Shown: positions 10,003-19,804, counted from the stretch's first letter. The stretch is 45,418 nt of DNA from Clostridia bacterium (GCA_017407225.1 JAFQWY010000278.1:1-45418), one strand, 5' to 3'. Program-made: numbers and translations. Notes: generated from the sequence alone by a model not told the origin.

Positions 10003-10205
10003 GAGTGGGAATGATCCCCAGCCGAAACTGTATGCGATCCATCCCACTCCCGAGAATTTCCCTGGCGGAAAATTCTCCAAAGTTCTGTTTTACAATTGAG
10101 TGGGAATAATCCCCAGCCGAAACTGTATGCGATCTATCCCACTCCCGAGAATTTCCCTGGCGGAAAATTCTCCAAAGTTCTGTTTTACGATTGAGTGGGA
10201 ATAAT
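10003..10205 (-). repeat. 95-bp tandem repeat, about 2.1 copies (family A, array 1)
   Basis: Units start at 10003 and 10098, each 95 bp, nearly identical, and a third starts at 10193 and stops after about 13 bases. Each unit carries an inverted repeat GAGAATTT...AAAATTCTC able to form a hairpin. The reverse complement aligns along its whole length with the 96-98-bp units at 44771-45205 (shared blocks include AATTCTCGGGAGTGGG and TACAGTTTC), so this is the same family in the opposite orientation. With the promoter at 9809 this accounts for the gene-free stretch 9714-10332. Confidence 0.9.
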
Positions 10206-10314
10206 CTGTAACCGCAATTCCCCGGCATTTCATGCAATAAAATGCAGTGCAGACCTGAGAAAAATCGACGTTTTCGAACGTCCGCGGCAGCACAAGCACA
10301 TTAATCCTGAATAA

Positions 10315-10363
10315 AAGCAAAGAGCTAACTGATTATTTGTGGTCAGTTAGCTCTTTTTGCTTA
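10315..10363 (-). terminator. Strong bidirectional hairpin terminator
   Basis: AGCAAAGAGCTAACTGA on the left arm pairs with TCAGTTAGCTCTTTTTGCT on the right arm, giving a stem of about 17 bp with A and T tracts on both sides. It overlaps the 3' end of the broken gene at 10333-10843, whose last codons read into the hairpin. Confidence 0.85.
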
Positions 10364-10843
10364 ATACAATTCTGCGGAATACTGCATTTCCGAATTGGCC
10401 CTGCAAAGTGCCCGGACGAGGAACTGCCGGATGCATCCACGTAGTACAGAGTACCCTCGTGAAAGTCCACGAATTCCGGTTCAATCTTCAGTCCAATGTT
10501 CCAGAGATCAATCGCCGCGTACTGAGTCTTTGCCGCAGGATCGATCACCTGCATTCCGGAAGCGTTCGTCCTGTCGGAGAAACCTTCCACGGAATAGATT
10601 CTGCCCTCATGGAAGCAGGCGCCCTGAATATAGTTGGAGTAGTCGGAGTCGAACCGGGACTTAATGTCTTCCTTAGTATACCGCATCGCTGCAGTTGTCC
10701 GGAACCTGCAGGATCACGCCGGTACGTTCGTTGTCCGGGCTTGTGATGGGAGTACCGATGAGGGAAAGCCCGTGACCGTGTACGCCGCAGCAGAATTCTT
10801 CCTGCATTTCGCTGAGCCTGGGCGCGGGCAGCTTTTTCTTTAT
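10333..10843 (-). pseudogene. Broken gene of unknown function (lost start, frameshift, truncated end)
   Basis: Two overlapping frames on the minus strand look like pieces of one protein. The upstream frame begins at 10843 with ATA-AAG-AAA-AAG, eight bases after an AAAGGA ribosome binding site, where an ATG would be expected. It reads 56 codons (including EEFCCGVHGHG and TSPDNERTGVILQVPDN) to a TAA at 10675-10673. The text continues in the next frame as YTKEDIKSRFDSDY through repeated FHEGRIYSVEG / FHEGTLYYVDASG blocks, which resemble blades of a beta-propeller. It then runs into the terminator at 10333. I infer start-codon loss, a one-base frameshift near 10680 and a 3' deletion. The parent family is not recognised. 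It lies head to head with another broken gene at 11042. Confidence 0.65.
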
Positions 10844-11006
10844 AGGTTAGTTCCTTTCTGTATATTAAAACAAATTTCCGGTCAAAAACAATTTCGTTTT
10901 TTGTGCAATATATTGTATATTATTTTATCATAGAATCAAAATCCTGTATAGGAGATTTCTCACAAAAAACAGGACAATCGTATTTATTGATAACGGAAAG
11001 TACATA

Positions 11007-11035
11007 TTGACAATCTTCCCGAAATATGGTATTCT
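11007..11035 (+). promoter_or_regulatory. Promoter of broken regulator gene
   Basis: TTGACA at 11007-11012, 17-bp spacer, TATTCT at 11030-11035. The expected start of transcription falls at or next to the ATG at 11042, so the message would have almost no leader. The promoter is still in good shape although the gene behind it is broken. Confidence 0.7.
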
Positions 11036-11041
11036 CAGGTT

Positions 11042-11343
11042 ATGGAAATCAGATTCAACTCAGAACGTCTGAAAGATCCTGTCATGGATCTCTGCCATTC
11101 CCTGCACATTCCCATCACCCTGTACGACCGGGAATTCCATAACATTCAGGGCTGTGTCGGTCCCAATGCCTGCTGTGATATCATCCGGGCGATACCATGG
11201 TACGGGCATACAGAAAGGTACCTGTTCTGACGGAGCGTGAGCTGCAGGCCGCCATCAATGCGGTCAACATCTGCATTCAGCACATCCGGAAGGAAAACCT
11301 GATTTTGCTGAACAAAAATATGCTTCCGGAAATACTTGCGTAA
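11042..11343 (+). pseudogene. Remnant of PocR-type sensor, probably from an AraC-family regulator
   Basis: The first frame (MEIRFNSERLKDPVMDLCHSLHIPITLYDRE at its start, written here in part) runs 62 codons and stops. The sequence then makes sense in the +2 frame as DTMVRAYRKVPVLTEREL...AVNICIQHIRKENLILLN up to the TAA at 11341. The opening (sensor strand with LYDREFHNIQG) and the closing part (ELxAAxNxVNxCxxHIRKENL helix) resemble the two ends of PocR-like ligand-sensing domains fused to AraC-type DNA-binding domains in Firmicutes. The middle of the domain and the whole helix-turn-helix are missing, so internal deletion, frameshift and truncation are inferred. It is divergent from the broken gene at 10333-10843, the usual layout of a regulator and its target. 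Confidence 0.55.
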
Positions 11344-11387
11344 ATACGGGAAATCAGACACAAAATACGATAAACCGGGAGGTTTGT

Positions 11388-14300
11388 ATGAGCAGCATAT
11401 TTATTTCCAGCACATTTCAGGATATGCAGCAGGAGCGGGACATACTGCAGAACTCCGTTTTGCCGCGAATAAAGGATCTTGCAAAGCAATACGGCAAAAA
11501 CATTGATTTATGCGATCTCAGATGGGGTATAAACTCAAGCGGAATGAGTGAGGAAGAAAGCACCGCAAAGGTACTGCAGGTCTGCTTTGACGAAATAGAT
11601 CATGCAAAACCGTTCTTTATTGCGATTCTGGGAGATCGTTACGGCTGGGTACCCAACGCCAAAGCCGCGGAGAATCTTACAATGGGCCGCAGCATCCAGA
11701 CGGGCGATCTGCTGGACAAGAGCGTTACCGAGATGGAAATCATATACGGAGCCCTGAAAAACGAAGATTCGGACGGCGTACGGTTCTATTTCCGTGAGAT
11801 CCGGAACAAACGAAAGGGTTTGTTCTCAAATCCGGATCTCCCCGGGTATTTTCTGAGCAGAACTTCCGATGACAGAAAACGGATGCGGGCTTTGAAAGAA
11901 AAGATTGAAAAACAGTTTCCCCGTCAAGTCCGTACATACTCGGTTATCTGGAACAATGACGCATCCAGGCTTGAAGGACTGGAGCAGTTTGCCGAAATGC
12001 TCTTCCGGGACATCAGAGATATGATTGTTCAGCGGTGGGGACCGGTGCCGGAGCCTTCCAAATACGAATATCAGCTTTATCAGTATCAATATGCAGTCAG
12101 CGGCGATGACTTTTTTGCGGATGAACCGGAGCCCTTATCATCGGACGGAACCCATCCCGACAACCTGGTTCTGAACGAAACAACCATGCGTACACAGAAT
12201 TATGTGCTGGTTTCGCAGGACGAACATAGTCTTGACATGCTGTTTTCATCCCTGTGCAGGAGATATGCCGCTTCGGAGTATACGGTAATCCCCTATGAGT
12301 GCAGTCAGTCCGTGCTGTCGTCTTCGACCGAAAACATGATCCGGTATTTCGTCGATATCCTGGCGCGGCACCGGAAAAACGGCGGGGAAAAGCCTGACGA
12401 TGCCGACAGAGGCAGCCTGAATGAAATCCCCGCAAAGTTCCATGCCGCTCTGGCCGCATTGGATGACGAGACGGAACGCCCGGTAATTTTGGCAATCCGG
12501 AACATTCAGTACCTGGACGGAGACAACGTGTTCGACTGGCTTCCCGTAACGAAGTTCAAACACATTCACTTTCTCCTGTCGTCGGATAAGGTACTTTCCG
12601 GACCATCCCAGTACAGAGAAAACACATCGGAGTTCTATTTCCAGGAAAACAGGATTTTCGGACGGGACCGCCTGATTAAAGCATATATGGCGCAGTATCA
12701 CAAAGAACCGGACGATGAGGTGTATTACGCCCTTATCGACAAGGCAGACAAAAAGGACGATCAGTATCTCGAACTCCTCATGCACAGACTGCTGGTTTTA
12801 ACCCGGGAGGACTATGAAGCAATCCGAAACAGCGGAGACGGCATGGAAAATATCTCCCTGTACCTTCGCAGGCTGATTGACCGATCCCCGGAGCATACAG
12901 CAGATTTTGTTCTGGAGCAGGTATCTCTTCTTGAGACCGAAACCGGTGCGGAATTCACAAAGGCGGTACTGTCCATTCTGTCAGTCCTCCCGTACGGGAT
13001 TTCCAGAAACGCCCTGAACGGTGTTTTGAACGCCGGCCATGTTCCGTTCAGTATGCTTGACATGACCCTTCTCTGCAGAAGACTTTCCGGTATTGTCAAT
13101 GTGACTCTGGACGGATATTACAGAATGATACAGACGCCGGCTGCGAAAATTATTTCCGACAGTCTGATCGGTGAAAGAGCGAAATGGAGCAGCCTGATCG
13201 AGAAATATATGTCAGCCGGAAGCAGCTCTGCGGCATCGGGCAATCCGGACAGCACTGCAGACGAACTTTACCGGTGCCAGTATCCGGAGGTGGCGTTGAG
13301 AACCCGGAAAACGACCGCGTTCAGTGAATATTTAAAGAATGTAAACTACGATGCTGCGATCGTTTCGCTGGTTCTCCGGCGTCTTGTGTCCAATCAAGCG
13401 CTGGAAAACGGGCTTGCCGCCAATTTCAGGAATCTGACATCAGCGGATATCAAATGGCTGATCACGGATTTCTATGAGTACCTTTCCGGCAGAAAACTCC
13501 TTCTCAACAAGGCTTTTGCGCTGAGACTCAGGGATCTGTGGGAAATACTGCTGTCATGCCTGCCGGAACCGGAAAAACCTTCCGAAGAAGAAAATCATAT
13601 CCGGTTCAGACTGCTCTATCAGCTGGGCGAGCTGTCGTATTTCCATGATGCCGATGATGCTGACAGATTCCTGACCGAAGCGAAGAGTGTCTCAAAGGCA
13701 AATTTCGCTCAGTACCCCAACAGAGTGTGGAAAATCGCTCACGGCATTGCATTGACCGATGAGGAAAAGCGCAGAGGATATGATGCCCTGGATATCCGTG
13801 AACCCATTGCAGACGATTCGTTTATCTTCGGATTCGACGGCGAAATAGAAGACATGGAGTTCGAGCAGTCCTGGAGCAGCATCGTCCGTATCATCAACAA
13901 TTACCTGTCGCATATCTATCGGAAACGCGGTGATATCCGGTCGGCGGAAAAACTGGAAGCGGAGTCCAAAAAGCTTACGCATATCTCCGACCCCGACCCT
14001 CAGCGCAGAGGAAACAGGGAAATCGTTCCGGGCATTACCGTTGTATGGCCCGATGATCCGGACGGCGGAAAGAGAACCGGAAAACGCCCATACAAACCGG
14101 ATCTGAGAAGAAATTCCGCAATTCAGATTGCCAGGGAAGCCCGCAGACTTCATGAGGAAGAAAAGTACGAAGAAGCCCTTGCGAAATATGCGGAATCAAA
14201 CGGGATTCTGAAAGAAATATACGAAGACGGCGAAACCGGCAGGTATTACGATCTGAAAGGCGTTGAAGACAATCCTGCCGAACTCGGGAAAAGGATTCAG

Positions 14301-16073
14301 AAGGAGTGTGCAAGAGACCTGGGGCTGAATTTCAATGATATGATTTTCTGCACTCAGTTCGGCGAAAGCGACGGGCAGCTGCGGATCTTCCTCGATGAAA
14401 TGATATCCTGGGGGCAGATCTATGATGACTACCGGAACAACAGACAGAGCAAATCGGATCTGGAACACTATTATCTGATTTCGGCGGAAGTGTACAGTAT
14501 CTTCGGCAGTGCCGCGTACTTTGACAGGATTGTGCGGGACATTGACCGGTATTTTACCTATCGTCTGGAAGCACACCTGAAAGGGGAACAGACCGATGAC
14601 ACAATCATCAGGGAGCGGGAAAGAGCCAACACAATTCTCTGTCAGGCGGTTATGCATAATCCCGGCAGCGGTCCGCAGATAACGGATCTTCTGCTGAGAC
14701 AAAGCAATGCTTCCGTAAAGGCAGACGATTTCAACGGTTTTCTGCAGCTGACATATCTTGCCGAAAATCTTCTCCGGTGGACATGGGAAAACAATCTTCA
14801 TTTCGTCGGAACGCACTGTTCCCTGGAATATATTTTCTTCAGCAACATCAGCAATCAATGTATGCTGTGGGAACAGCACCATATGGATGACCGCCTGAAG
14901 CAGGATGCCGACCGGATCGTCGGAATGCTGGGCAATGTCCGCGAATCCGGAAATGTTCTGTCGGGCGTGCAGAGTGTCATGCGTTATGCCATGCATATCT
15001 TCGGATCCGGAGACTACCGGGCCATTGTTCCGTATGCGGATGTTATGTTCGATACGGTGCGGAAAACGGATGATCTGCCGGATATTGAACTGGCAGGCAT
15101 ATACGAAAAACTGCTCGCCATATATTCGGAAGCCGAAGTGCTGGAAAAGGCGCATATCGCCGCAGGCTATAATGAAGCTTTATTGGAGAAAATGGAACAA
15201 AAAGGCTATCCCGATCAGCTGCGCCAGGCAAATATTACACCGCCGCAGTATAAAGCCTTCGTTATAACCAAAAAGATGATTGTGTACCTGAATCATGCCG
15301 TGGCGCTGTCCCGGATGGAAAAGCCGGATGACGCCGACGTCTGCCTGAGTATGGCAGAGGCGCTGGCGGCAGAGCATCCCGATATTGCCGGATCCGAATC
15401 CGGTATCATGCAGAGAATTTCGTTGTTCCGGAAAAACGGTTTGCCCGGCCCCAAACGCGGAGGGGATTCGGAAAAGGTATACCGCAGATATAAAGACGAG
15501 ATCGAAACAACTCTGAGCCGATGCCTCAGAAAAGAGCCGTACGATGCCGCCCTGCTTGAGCAGGTTGTTCAGCAGATAGAAAAAATGACGCGCATGCCGG
15601 AGCATGAAATCTACAGAAGCACCTATACCGTGGCCAAATATTATCATGTTCTGAATATGCTGTTTGCTGCAATCGGATGCAGGGACTCGGCATTTGAGAT
15701 GCTGCTGCGGGCTGCGGATCTTGCCGACAATGCCGACAAAAAGGAAGAGCTGTATGCGGAAATTTTCTCGGATCTGTGTGCGTACACCGATGATCCCGAA
15801 GCCAGACTGGAATTATCCCGGAAGGCACTGGCAATCTACGAGGATCTGCAGAAGCAGGGGAAGGAATGCTCGCTGAACTCCTATGCCATGCTGCTGTATA
15901 ATTCCGCTATTATTCTGATGGAGCAGGGGGACTGCACGAAAGCCATGGAATATGCCCGGAAAGCATCCTCTATCTGGGAAAGCATCCTGACATCGGATGA
16001 GGACGATCAGATCAAACTGTATTATTCCGAGGCGAAGAGACTGCTGGCTTTTTTGAAAACGAAAGCGGAATAA
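11388..16073 (+). CDS. DUF4062 protein with degenerate STAND-like core and TPR-like tail (1561 aa)
   Basis: Start supported by GGGAGG nine bases upstream. Residues 3-90 match the DUF4062 pattern (IFISSTFQDMQQERD, DLRWGI, FIAILGDRYGW) seen at the N-terminus of TEP1/NPHP3-like and bacterial STAND proteins. Residues about 265-600 lie where the STAND NTPase should be, but the P-loop position reads VLVSQDEHSLDMLF (273-286) in place of GxxGxGKS, and the Walker B position reads VILAIRNIQYLD (366-377) with no acidic pair after the strand. The fold may be kept without ATP hydrolysis. The rest is helical, with TPR-like hairpins around 905-940 and 1480-1555. There is no signal peptide or membrane segment, so it is cytoplasmic. 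Proteins of this architecture are often sensors in defence or signalling. It follows decayed genes and has no evident operon partner, so its role is open. Confidence 0.8.
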   Translation: MSSIFISSTFQDMQQERDILQNSVLPRIKDLAKQYGKNIDLCDLRWGINSSGMSEEESTAKVLQVCFDEIDHAKPFFIAILGDRYGWVPNAKAAENLTMGRSIQTGDLLDKSVTEMEIIYGALKNEDSDGVRFYFREIRNKRKGLFSNPDLPGYFLSRTSDDRKRMRALKEKIEKQFPRQVRTYSVIWNNDASRLEGLEQFAEMLFRDIRDMIVQRWGPVPEPSKYEYQLYQYQYAVSGDDFFADEPEPLSSDGTHPDNLVLNETTMRTQNYVLVSQDEHSLDMLFSSLCRRYAASEYTVIPYECSQSVLSSSTENMIRYFVDILARHRKNGGEKPDDADRGSLNEIPAKFHAALAALDDETERPVILAIRNIQYLDGDNVFDWLPVTKFKHIHFLLSSDKVLSGPSQYRENTSEFYFQENRIFGRDRLIKAYMAQYHKEPDDEVYYALIDKADKKDDQYLELLMHRLLVLTREDYEAIRNSGDGMENISLYLRRLIDRSPEHTADFVLEQVSLLETETGAEFTKAVLSILSVLPYGISRNALNGVLNAGHVPFSMLDMTLLCRRLSGIVNVTLDGYYRMIQTPAAKIISDSLIGERAKWSSLIEKYMSAGSSSAASGNPDSTADELYRCQYPEVALRTRKTTAFSEYLKNVNYDAAIVSLVLRRLVSNQALENGLAANFRNLTSADIKWLITDFYEYLSGRKLLLNKAFALRLRDLWEILLSCLPEPEKPSEEENHIRFRLLYQLGELSYFHDADDADRFLTEAKSVSKANFAQYPNRVWKIAHGIALTDEEKRRGYDALDIREPIADDSFIFGFDGEIEDMEFEQSWSSIVRIINNYLSHIYRKRGDIRSAEKLEAESKKLTHISDPDPQRRGNREIVPGITVVWPDDPDGGKRTGKRPYKPDLRRNSAIQIAREARRLHEEEKYEEALAKYAESNGILKEIYEDGETGRYYDLKGVEDNPAELGKRIQKECARDLGLNFNDMIFCTQFGESDGQLRIFLDEMISWGQIYDDYRNNRQSKSDLEHYYLISAEVYSIFGSAAYFDRIVRDIDRYFTYRLEAHLKGEQTDDTIIRERERANTILCQAVMHNPGSGPQITDLLLRQSNASVKADDFNGFLQLTYLAENLLRWTWENNLHFVGTHCSLEYIFFSNISNQCMLWEQHHMDDRLKQDADRIVGMLGNVRESGNVLSGVQSVMRYAMHIFGSGDYRAIVPYADVMFDTVRKTDDLPDIELAGIYEKLLAIYSEAEVLEKAHIAAGYNEALLEKMEQKGYPDQLRQANITPPQYKAFVITKKMIVYLNHAVALSRMEKPDDADVCLSMAEALAAEHPDIAGSESGIMQRISLFRKNGLPGPKRGGDSEKVYRRYKDEIETTLSRCLRKEPYDAALLEQVVQQIEKMTRMPEHEIYRSTYTVAKYYHVLNMLFAAIGCRDSAFEMLLRAADLADNADKKEELYAEIFSDLCAYTDDPEARLELSRKALAIYEDLQKQGKECSLNSYAMLLYNSAIILMEQGDCTKAMEYARKASSIWESILTSDEDDQIKLYYSEAKRLLAFLKTKAE

Positions 16074-16123
16074 CCTCTGAAAAACAAAGAAAGGCGTGCG
16101 GCAGATTCCACCCTCCGGCAAAA

Positions 16124-16249
16124 ATGCGGCATCACCGGTTTCAGCCGGAGAAGGCCTGCGAACTTCCCACGGAGGAATTCGATGTCCCCTTCCTCCTCAT
16201 GCCCGACTGCGGAAATGACGCGGCATTTGATCAGATGAAGCAATATTGA
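16124..16249 (+). pseudogene. Possible 3' remnant of a lost gene
   Basis: A 41-codon frame ending at TGA 16247-16249 reads like the C-terminus of a soluble protein (CELPTEEFDVPFLLMPDCGND). There is no ribosome binding site before the only ATG and the frame continues upstream without a start, so it is more likely a fragment than a small gene. Family not recognised. It sits just before the terminator shared with the ABC transporter. Confidence 0.3.
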
Positions 16250-16256
16250 GCACAGC

Positions 16257-16300
16257 AAAAAGAGCCGGCCGGTTTCAAAAAATCGGTCAGCTCTTTTCTG
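16257..16300 (-). terminator. Terminator of the ABC transporter (probably bidirectional)
   Basis: AAAAAGAGC on the left and GCTCTTTT on the right form the base of an imperfect hairpin (GGCCGGTTT/AATCGGTCA above it) with A/T tracts on both sides, 10 bases past the transporter's stop codon. Confidence 0.75.
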
Positions 16301-16309
16301 TTTGTTCGG

Positions 16310-19285
16310 TTATTCGCTCCGGAGGGCTTCCACGGGATCCTTCTTCGCCGCCAGACGGGAGGGAATCAGTCCTGCAATCATGGTCAGCACCATGGAAATC
16401 AGAACCAGAGCCACACCGCCCTGCCACGGGAGTCTCGCCAGACCCGAGATATCGGTCAGGTGCTTGATGATGATATTGGCCGGGATGCACAGGAGCAGGG
16501 TCACGCCGATGCCGATGGCGCCGGAGGTGAAGCCCACGATGAGGGTTTCCGCATTGAATACCCGGGAAATATCACGCTTGGATGCGCCCACCGCACGGAG
16601 AATCCCGATTTCCTTGGTTCTCTCCAGCACGGAGATATAGGTGATGATCCCGATCATAATGGAGGATACCACCAGGGAAATGGACACGAACGCGATGAGG
16701 ACATAGGAGATCACATCAATGATCGTGGAGATGGAGGACATCATCAGCGCCACATAGTCGGTGTAGTTGATGACGTCTTCCTCCCGTCCCTGATCCGCCG
16801 CATCGGCATTGTAGTCGCTGATGAAGGCGGAGATGGCATCCTTGGCTTCAAAGGTTTCGGCATAGAGCTTGATAAAGGAAGGTTCTGCCGGATCGCGCCA
16901 TCCCAGTTTTCTCAGATTCTTCTCATAGGTGGAATCGGAAATCAGGTTGGGCATATAGTCAGCGAAGGCGGATGCGATCTGCTCATCGGACATGGAATCC
17001 AGCGCCGTGTCCAGAGCCGCGGAGAGCTGATCGGTGGTCATGGCGCCAAGCTGCGCTTCGATGCCGGCGGCGTAGGTCTGTTTGATCTGCTGGGAAAGCA
17101 TCATCACCGCCATTTCCTGCTGCTCGGTGACGCTCATCTTCGCCAGATATTCCGTCAGCACCGCTGCGTCATCGGGATTGGAGGCATCCATGTTTGCCTG
17201 AGCCGCCATGGCAGTCACAAGCATCTGCTGCACCGCTTCGGGAGGCATCACGGCAAGCTGCTCCTTCGCCTGACTGACCGCATCCTCTTCGGGCATCGCG
17301 GACACGGAGTTGGTGTATGCCGCCGCACGGTCAGCCGCGGACATATTCTCAAAATTGCTCCGGATGTAGTGGGCCTTTTCACGGTCGGTCAGCTTGTCGG
17401 GGGAGTTGTCCTCGCTCTCGAATTCCAGACCGCTGAACACATCCTTTGTTTCGCTGGCAAGCTGATCGATGACCACCTGTGCCTCCGCGGTCTGTTCCAT
17501 GACATATTCGGACAGCGCGGGCAGGTATCCGATGGCCCCGTTCAGGGAAGTTGCCACAGCCTCGGGATTGGGACGGATGATGCCGGTGATCTTCAGCTTA
17601 TCCGCCTTTTCCACCGCCAGCTGCATATAGGACGCAGAGTCGCCCATGTAGTCCCAGTTTCCGTCGGCATTTCTGGAATACAGATCGGCGGGCAGAACCA
17701 GCGCAAACTCGCGGCCCAGAATTTCCTCATAGGTCCAGCTTTCGCTTTCCGCATTGAAGTGCTCGCCGCGCATCACGGCTTTCAGCATTTCCTCCAGCTC
17801 GTCGGGATCCTTGAATCCCAGCGCATACAGGAACACGTCGTTGACCCGGTAGTGCTCATCCACCACCAGAACCACTTCGTTCCATTCTTCGGGCCACTGA
17901 CCGGCGATCACATCGTACTGCTGTGCCATCAGGTCGGGGTTGTCGATCATTTCCTGCCAGATGGTCAGCCCCGTGGACATCATGCCGCCTGCCTGGGAAC
18001 CTCCCTGCATCATGGCGCCGAACATCTCGGCGGGATCGAGAGACACGGGCATGCCGTCCTCGTCCCGGTCGGAAACGGAGTACAGATCCAGAGGCAGATC
18101 GTAGCCGTAAGCCACAGCGGACACATTGCCGCCGATATTGCCGCCCTCGGATTTCTTCAGGTGTTCAATAAAGCCGTCAAGGTTGTTCTCCTGCACATCC
18201 ACGGACATCATGGTGTCCATCAGATCGTACATCATCACATTGGAGTGGACGGAGCCGTCATCCACGGGATCTTCCTTTGCCTTATCCTGCGCCGCCACCA
18301 TCGCCGTCATTACGGAAGACATATCCACCGTGGTCCGGTTGATCTGGATGGGGTACGCGGACAGAGTATCCTCCTGAATCTTGTCAATGTACAGGCTGAT
18401 GCCGTTGGACAGCGCCAGAATCAGCGCGATGCCGATGATGCCGATGGATCCGGCAAAGGCGGTGAGGAATGTCCTGGTCTTCTTGGTCATCAGGTTGTTC
18501 AGCGACAGACCCAGAGCCGTGGGGAAGGACATGGAGGTGCGCTTTCCGGATTTTTCCGGTTTTGCCCCGGGTTCGGCAGGTTCGTCATAGGTTTCCGCCA
18601 TCTCCTCCGCCTCGTCGTAGGGATTGGAGTCGGAGAGAACCCGTCCGTCCAGCACCTTGATAATTCTGGTGGAATATTCTTCGGCAAGCTCCGGGTTGTG
18701 GGTGACCATGATGATCAGCCTCGTCTTCGCAACTTCCCTGAGAATCTCCATGATCTGCACGGAAGTCTCGGAGTCCAGTGCCCCGGTGGGCTCGTCGGCA
18801 AGGAGGATATCCGGGTCATTGACCAGGGCACGGGCGATTGCCACACGCTGCATCTGGCCGCCGGACATCTGGGAGGGGCGTTTTTTCATCTGATCCGCCA
18901 GACCGACCGCGGTGAGGGCTTCTTCCGCACGGCGTCTCCGTTCGGCCTTGGAAACACCGGACAGGGTCAGCGCCAGCTCCACGTTGGCAAGCACGGACTG
19001 ATGGGGGATCAGGTTGTAGCTCTGAAAGACAAATCCGATGGAGTGATTGCGGTAGGTGTCCCAGTCACGGTCCGTGTACTTCGCCGTGGGGACGTGACGG
19101 ATATACAGCTCGCCGCCGGTATACCGGTCCAGACCGCCGATGATGTTGAGAAGGGTGGTTTTACCGCATCCGGAGGGGCCGAGAATGGATACAAACTCGC
19201 TTTTCCGGAAGCTGACGGAAACGTCGTGAAGCGCGGTGACGTTCCCGGAAGTATAGGTTTTTGATATGCCTGATAATCTGAGCAT
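16310..19285 (-). CDS. MacB-like ABC transporter, ATPase fused to FtsX-type permease (991 aa)
   Basis: Residues 1-215 form a complete ABC ATPase of the LolD/MacB class: Walker [10 protein letters not shown] (36-44), Q-loop VFQ (86-88), signature [14 protein letters not shown] (141-154), Walker B ILLADE (160-165) and switch His196. A permease half follows: one membrane helix at about 260-285, a very large extracytoplasmic domain (about 290-840, rich in helices and Gln/Met), then three helices (about 850-985) with the FtsX hallmark [19 protein letters not shown]. This is the four-helix type VII arrangement, here with the ATPase at the N-terminus as in MacB. In Firmicutes such fusions export or sense peptides and lipids or drive mechanotransmission; the substrate cannot be read. 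A dimer would be active on its own. The start has GGGAG upstream. No histidine kinase or partner permease lies nearby. Confidence 0.92.
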   Translation of the reverse strand: MLRLSGISKTYTSGNVTALHDVSVSFRKSEFVSILGPSGCGKTTLLNIIGGLDRYTGGELYIRHVPTAKYTDRDWDTYRNHSIGFVFQSYNLIPHQSVLANVELALTLSGVSKAERRRRAEEALTAVGLADQMKKRPSQMSGGQMQRVAIARALVNDPDILLADEPTGALDSETSVQIMEILREVAKTRLIIMVTHNPELAEEYSTRIIKVLDGRVLSDSNPYDEAEEMAETYDEPAEPGAKPEKSGKRTSMSFPTALGLSLNNLMTKKTRTFLTAFAGSIGIIGIALILALSNGISLYIDKIQEDTLSAYPIQINRTTVDMSSVMTAMVAAQDKAKEDPVDDGSVHSNVMMYDLMDTMMSVDVQENNLDGFIEHLKKSEGGNIGGNVSAVAYGYDLPLDLYSVSDRDEDGMPVSLDPAEMFGAMMQGGSQAGGMMSTGLTIWQEMIDNPDLMAQQYDVIAGQWPEEWNEVVLVVDEHYRVNDVFLYALGFKDPDELEEMLKAVMRGEHFNAESESWTYEEILGREFALVLPADLYSRNADGNWDYMGDSASYMQLAVEKADKLKITGIIRPNPEAVATSLNGAIGYLPALSEYVMEQTAEAQVVIDQLASETKDVFSGLEFESEDNSPDKLTDREKAHYIRSNFENMSAADRAAAYTNSVSAMPEEDAVSQAKEQLAVMPPEAVQQMLVTAMAAQANMDASNPDDAAVLTEYLAKMSVTEQQEMAVMMLSQQIKQTYAAGIEAQLGAMTTDQLSAALDTALDSMSDEQIASAFADYMPNLISDSTYEKNLRKLGWRDPAEPSFIKLYAETFEAKDAISAFISDYNADAADQGREEDVINYTDYVALMMSSISTIIDVISYVLIAFVSISLVVSSIMIGIITYISVLERTKEIGILRAVGASKRDISRVFNAETLIVGFTSGAIGIGVTLLLCIPANIIIKHLTDISGLARLPWQGGVALVLISMVLTMIAGLIPSRLAAKKDPVEALRSE

Positions 19286-19430
19286 GGCTACTCCCTCAGT
19301 GAACCGGATGGTTCAAAAATTTACAGTTCAGTATAGCATTTCCTCCGGGAGTATTTCCTAAACAATGTGTAAATTATTTTAGAAATAAAGGAAACTTTTT
19401 GTATGCAACCGATTTCCGCCCGGACATACA

Positions 19431-19790
19431 GTCGTGGGATCCCCTCATTCCCAAACCGTAAGAACGCCGTGCCATGCCCGTCGGGGCTTCCCCACCTTCC
19501 CCACATACCCGACCACATCAGCGCAGCGGACGGTCGTGGGATCCCCTCATTCCCAAGCCGTAAGAACGCCGTGCCATGCCCGTCGGGGCTTCCCGACCAC
19601 ATCAGCGCAGCGGACGGTCGTGGGATACCCTCATTCCCAAACCGTAAGAACGCCGTGCCATGCCCGTCGGGGCTTCCCCACCTTCCCCACATACCCGACC
19701 ACATCAGCGCAGCGGACGGTCGTGGGATCTCTTCATTCCCAAGCCATAAGAACGCCGTGCCATGCCCGTGGGGGCTTCCCCACACAAAAA
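19431..19790. repeat. 102-bp GC-rich tandem repeat, four units (family B)
   Basis: Units begin at 19431, 19533, 19617 and 19719 with GTCGTGGGAT. The spacings are 102, 84 and 102 bp, and the last unit is cut short after about 70 bp. The 84-bp unit lacks an 18-bp block (CACCTTCCCCACATACCC) present in the long ones. Lengths divisible by three keep several frames open on both strands, but none has a ribosome binding site, so I do not call a gene. Outside the repeats, 19286-19430 is AT-rich upstream sequence of the transporter with nothing else clear, and 19791-19871 holds the promoter of the next gene. Confidence 0.92.
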
Positions 19791-19804
19791 TTCGGGATAA
19801 ACTA

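Noticed and set aside
10003-10205. CRISPR array
   Set aside because: Units are 95 bp with no short repeat plus unique spacer pattern, and no cas genes lie nearby.
9938-10320. Minus-strand frames over the 95-bp repeats
   Set aside because: The unit length of 95 is not a multiple of three, so no repeat protein would be kept in frame; the same family is clearly non-coding at 44735-45205.
16460-19264. Long open frame on the strand opposite the ABC transporter gene
   Set aside because: A shadow of the GC-rich transporter gene: no ribosome binding site, low-complexity His/Gly/Asp-rich translation, while the other strand has all ABC and FtsX motifs.
19321-19785. Minus-strand repeat protein with MWSG and GHGTAFL blocks over the 102-bp repeats
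   Set aside because: Frames are open on both strands because unit lengths are multiples of three; no ribosome binding site, and the frame differs in composition from real proteins here.
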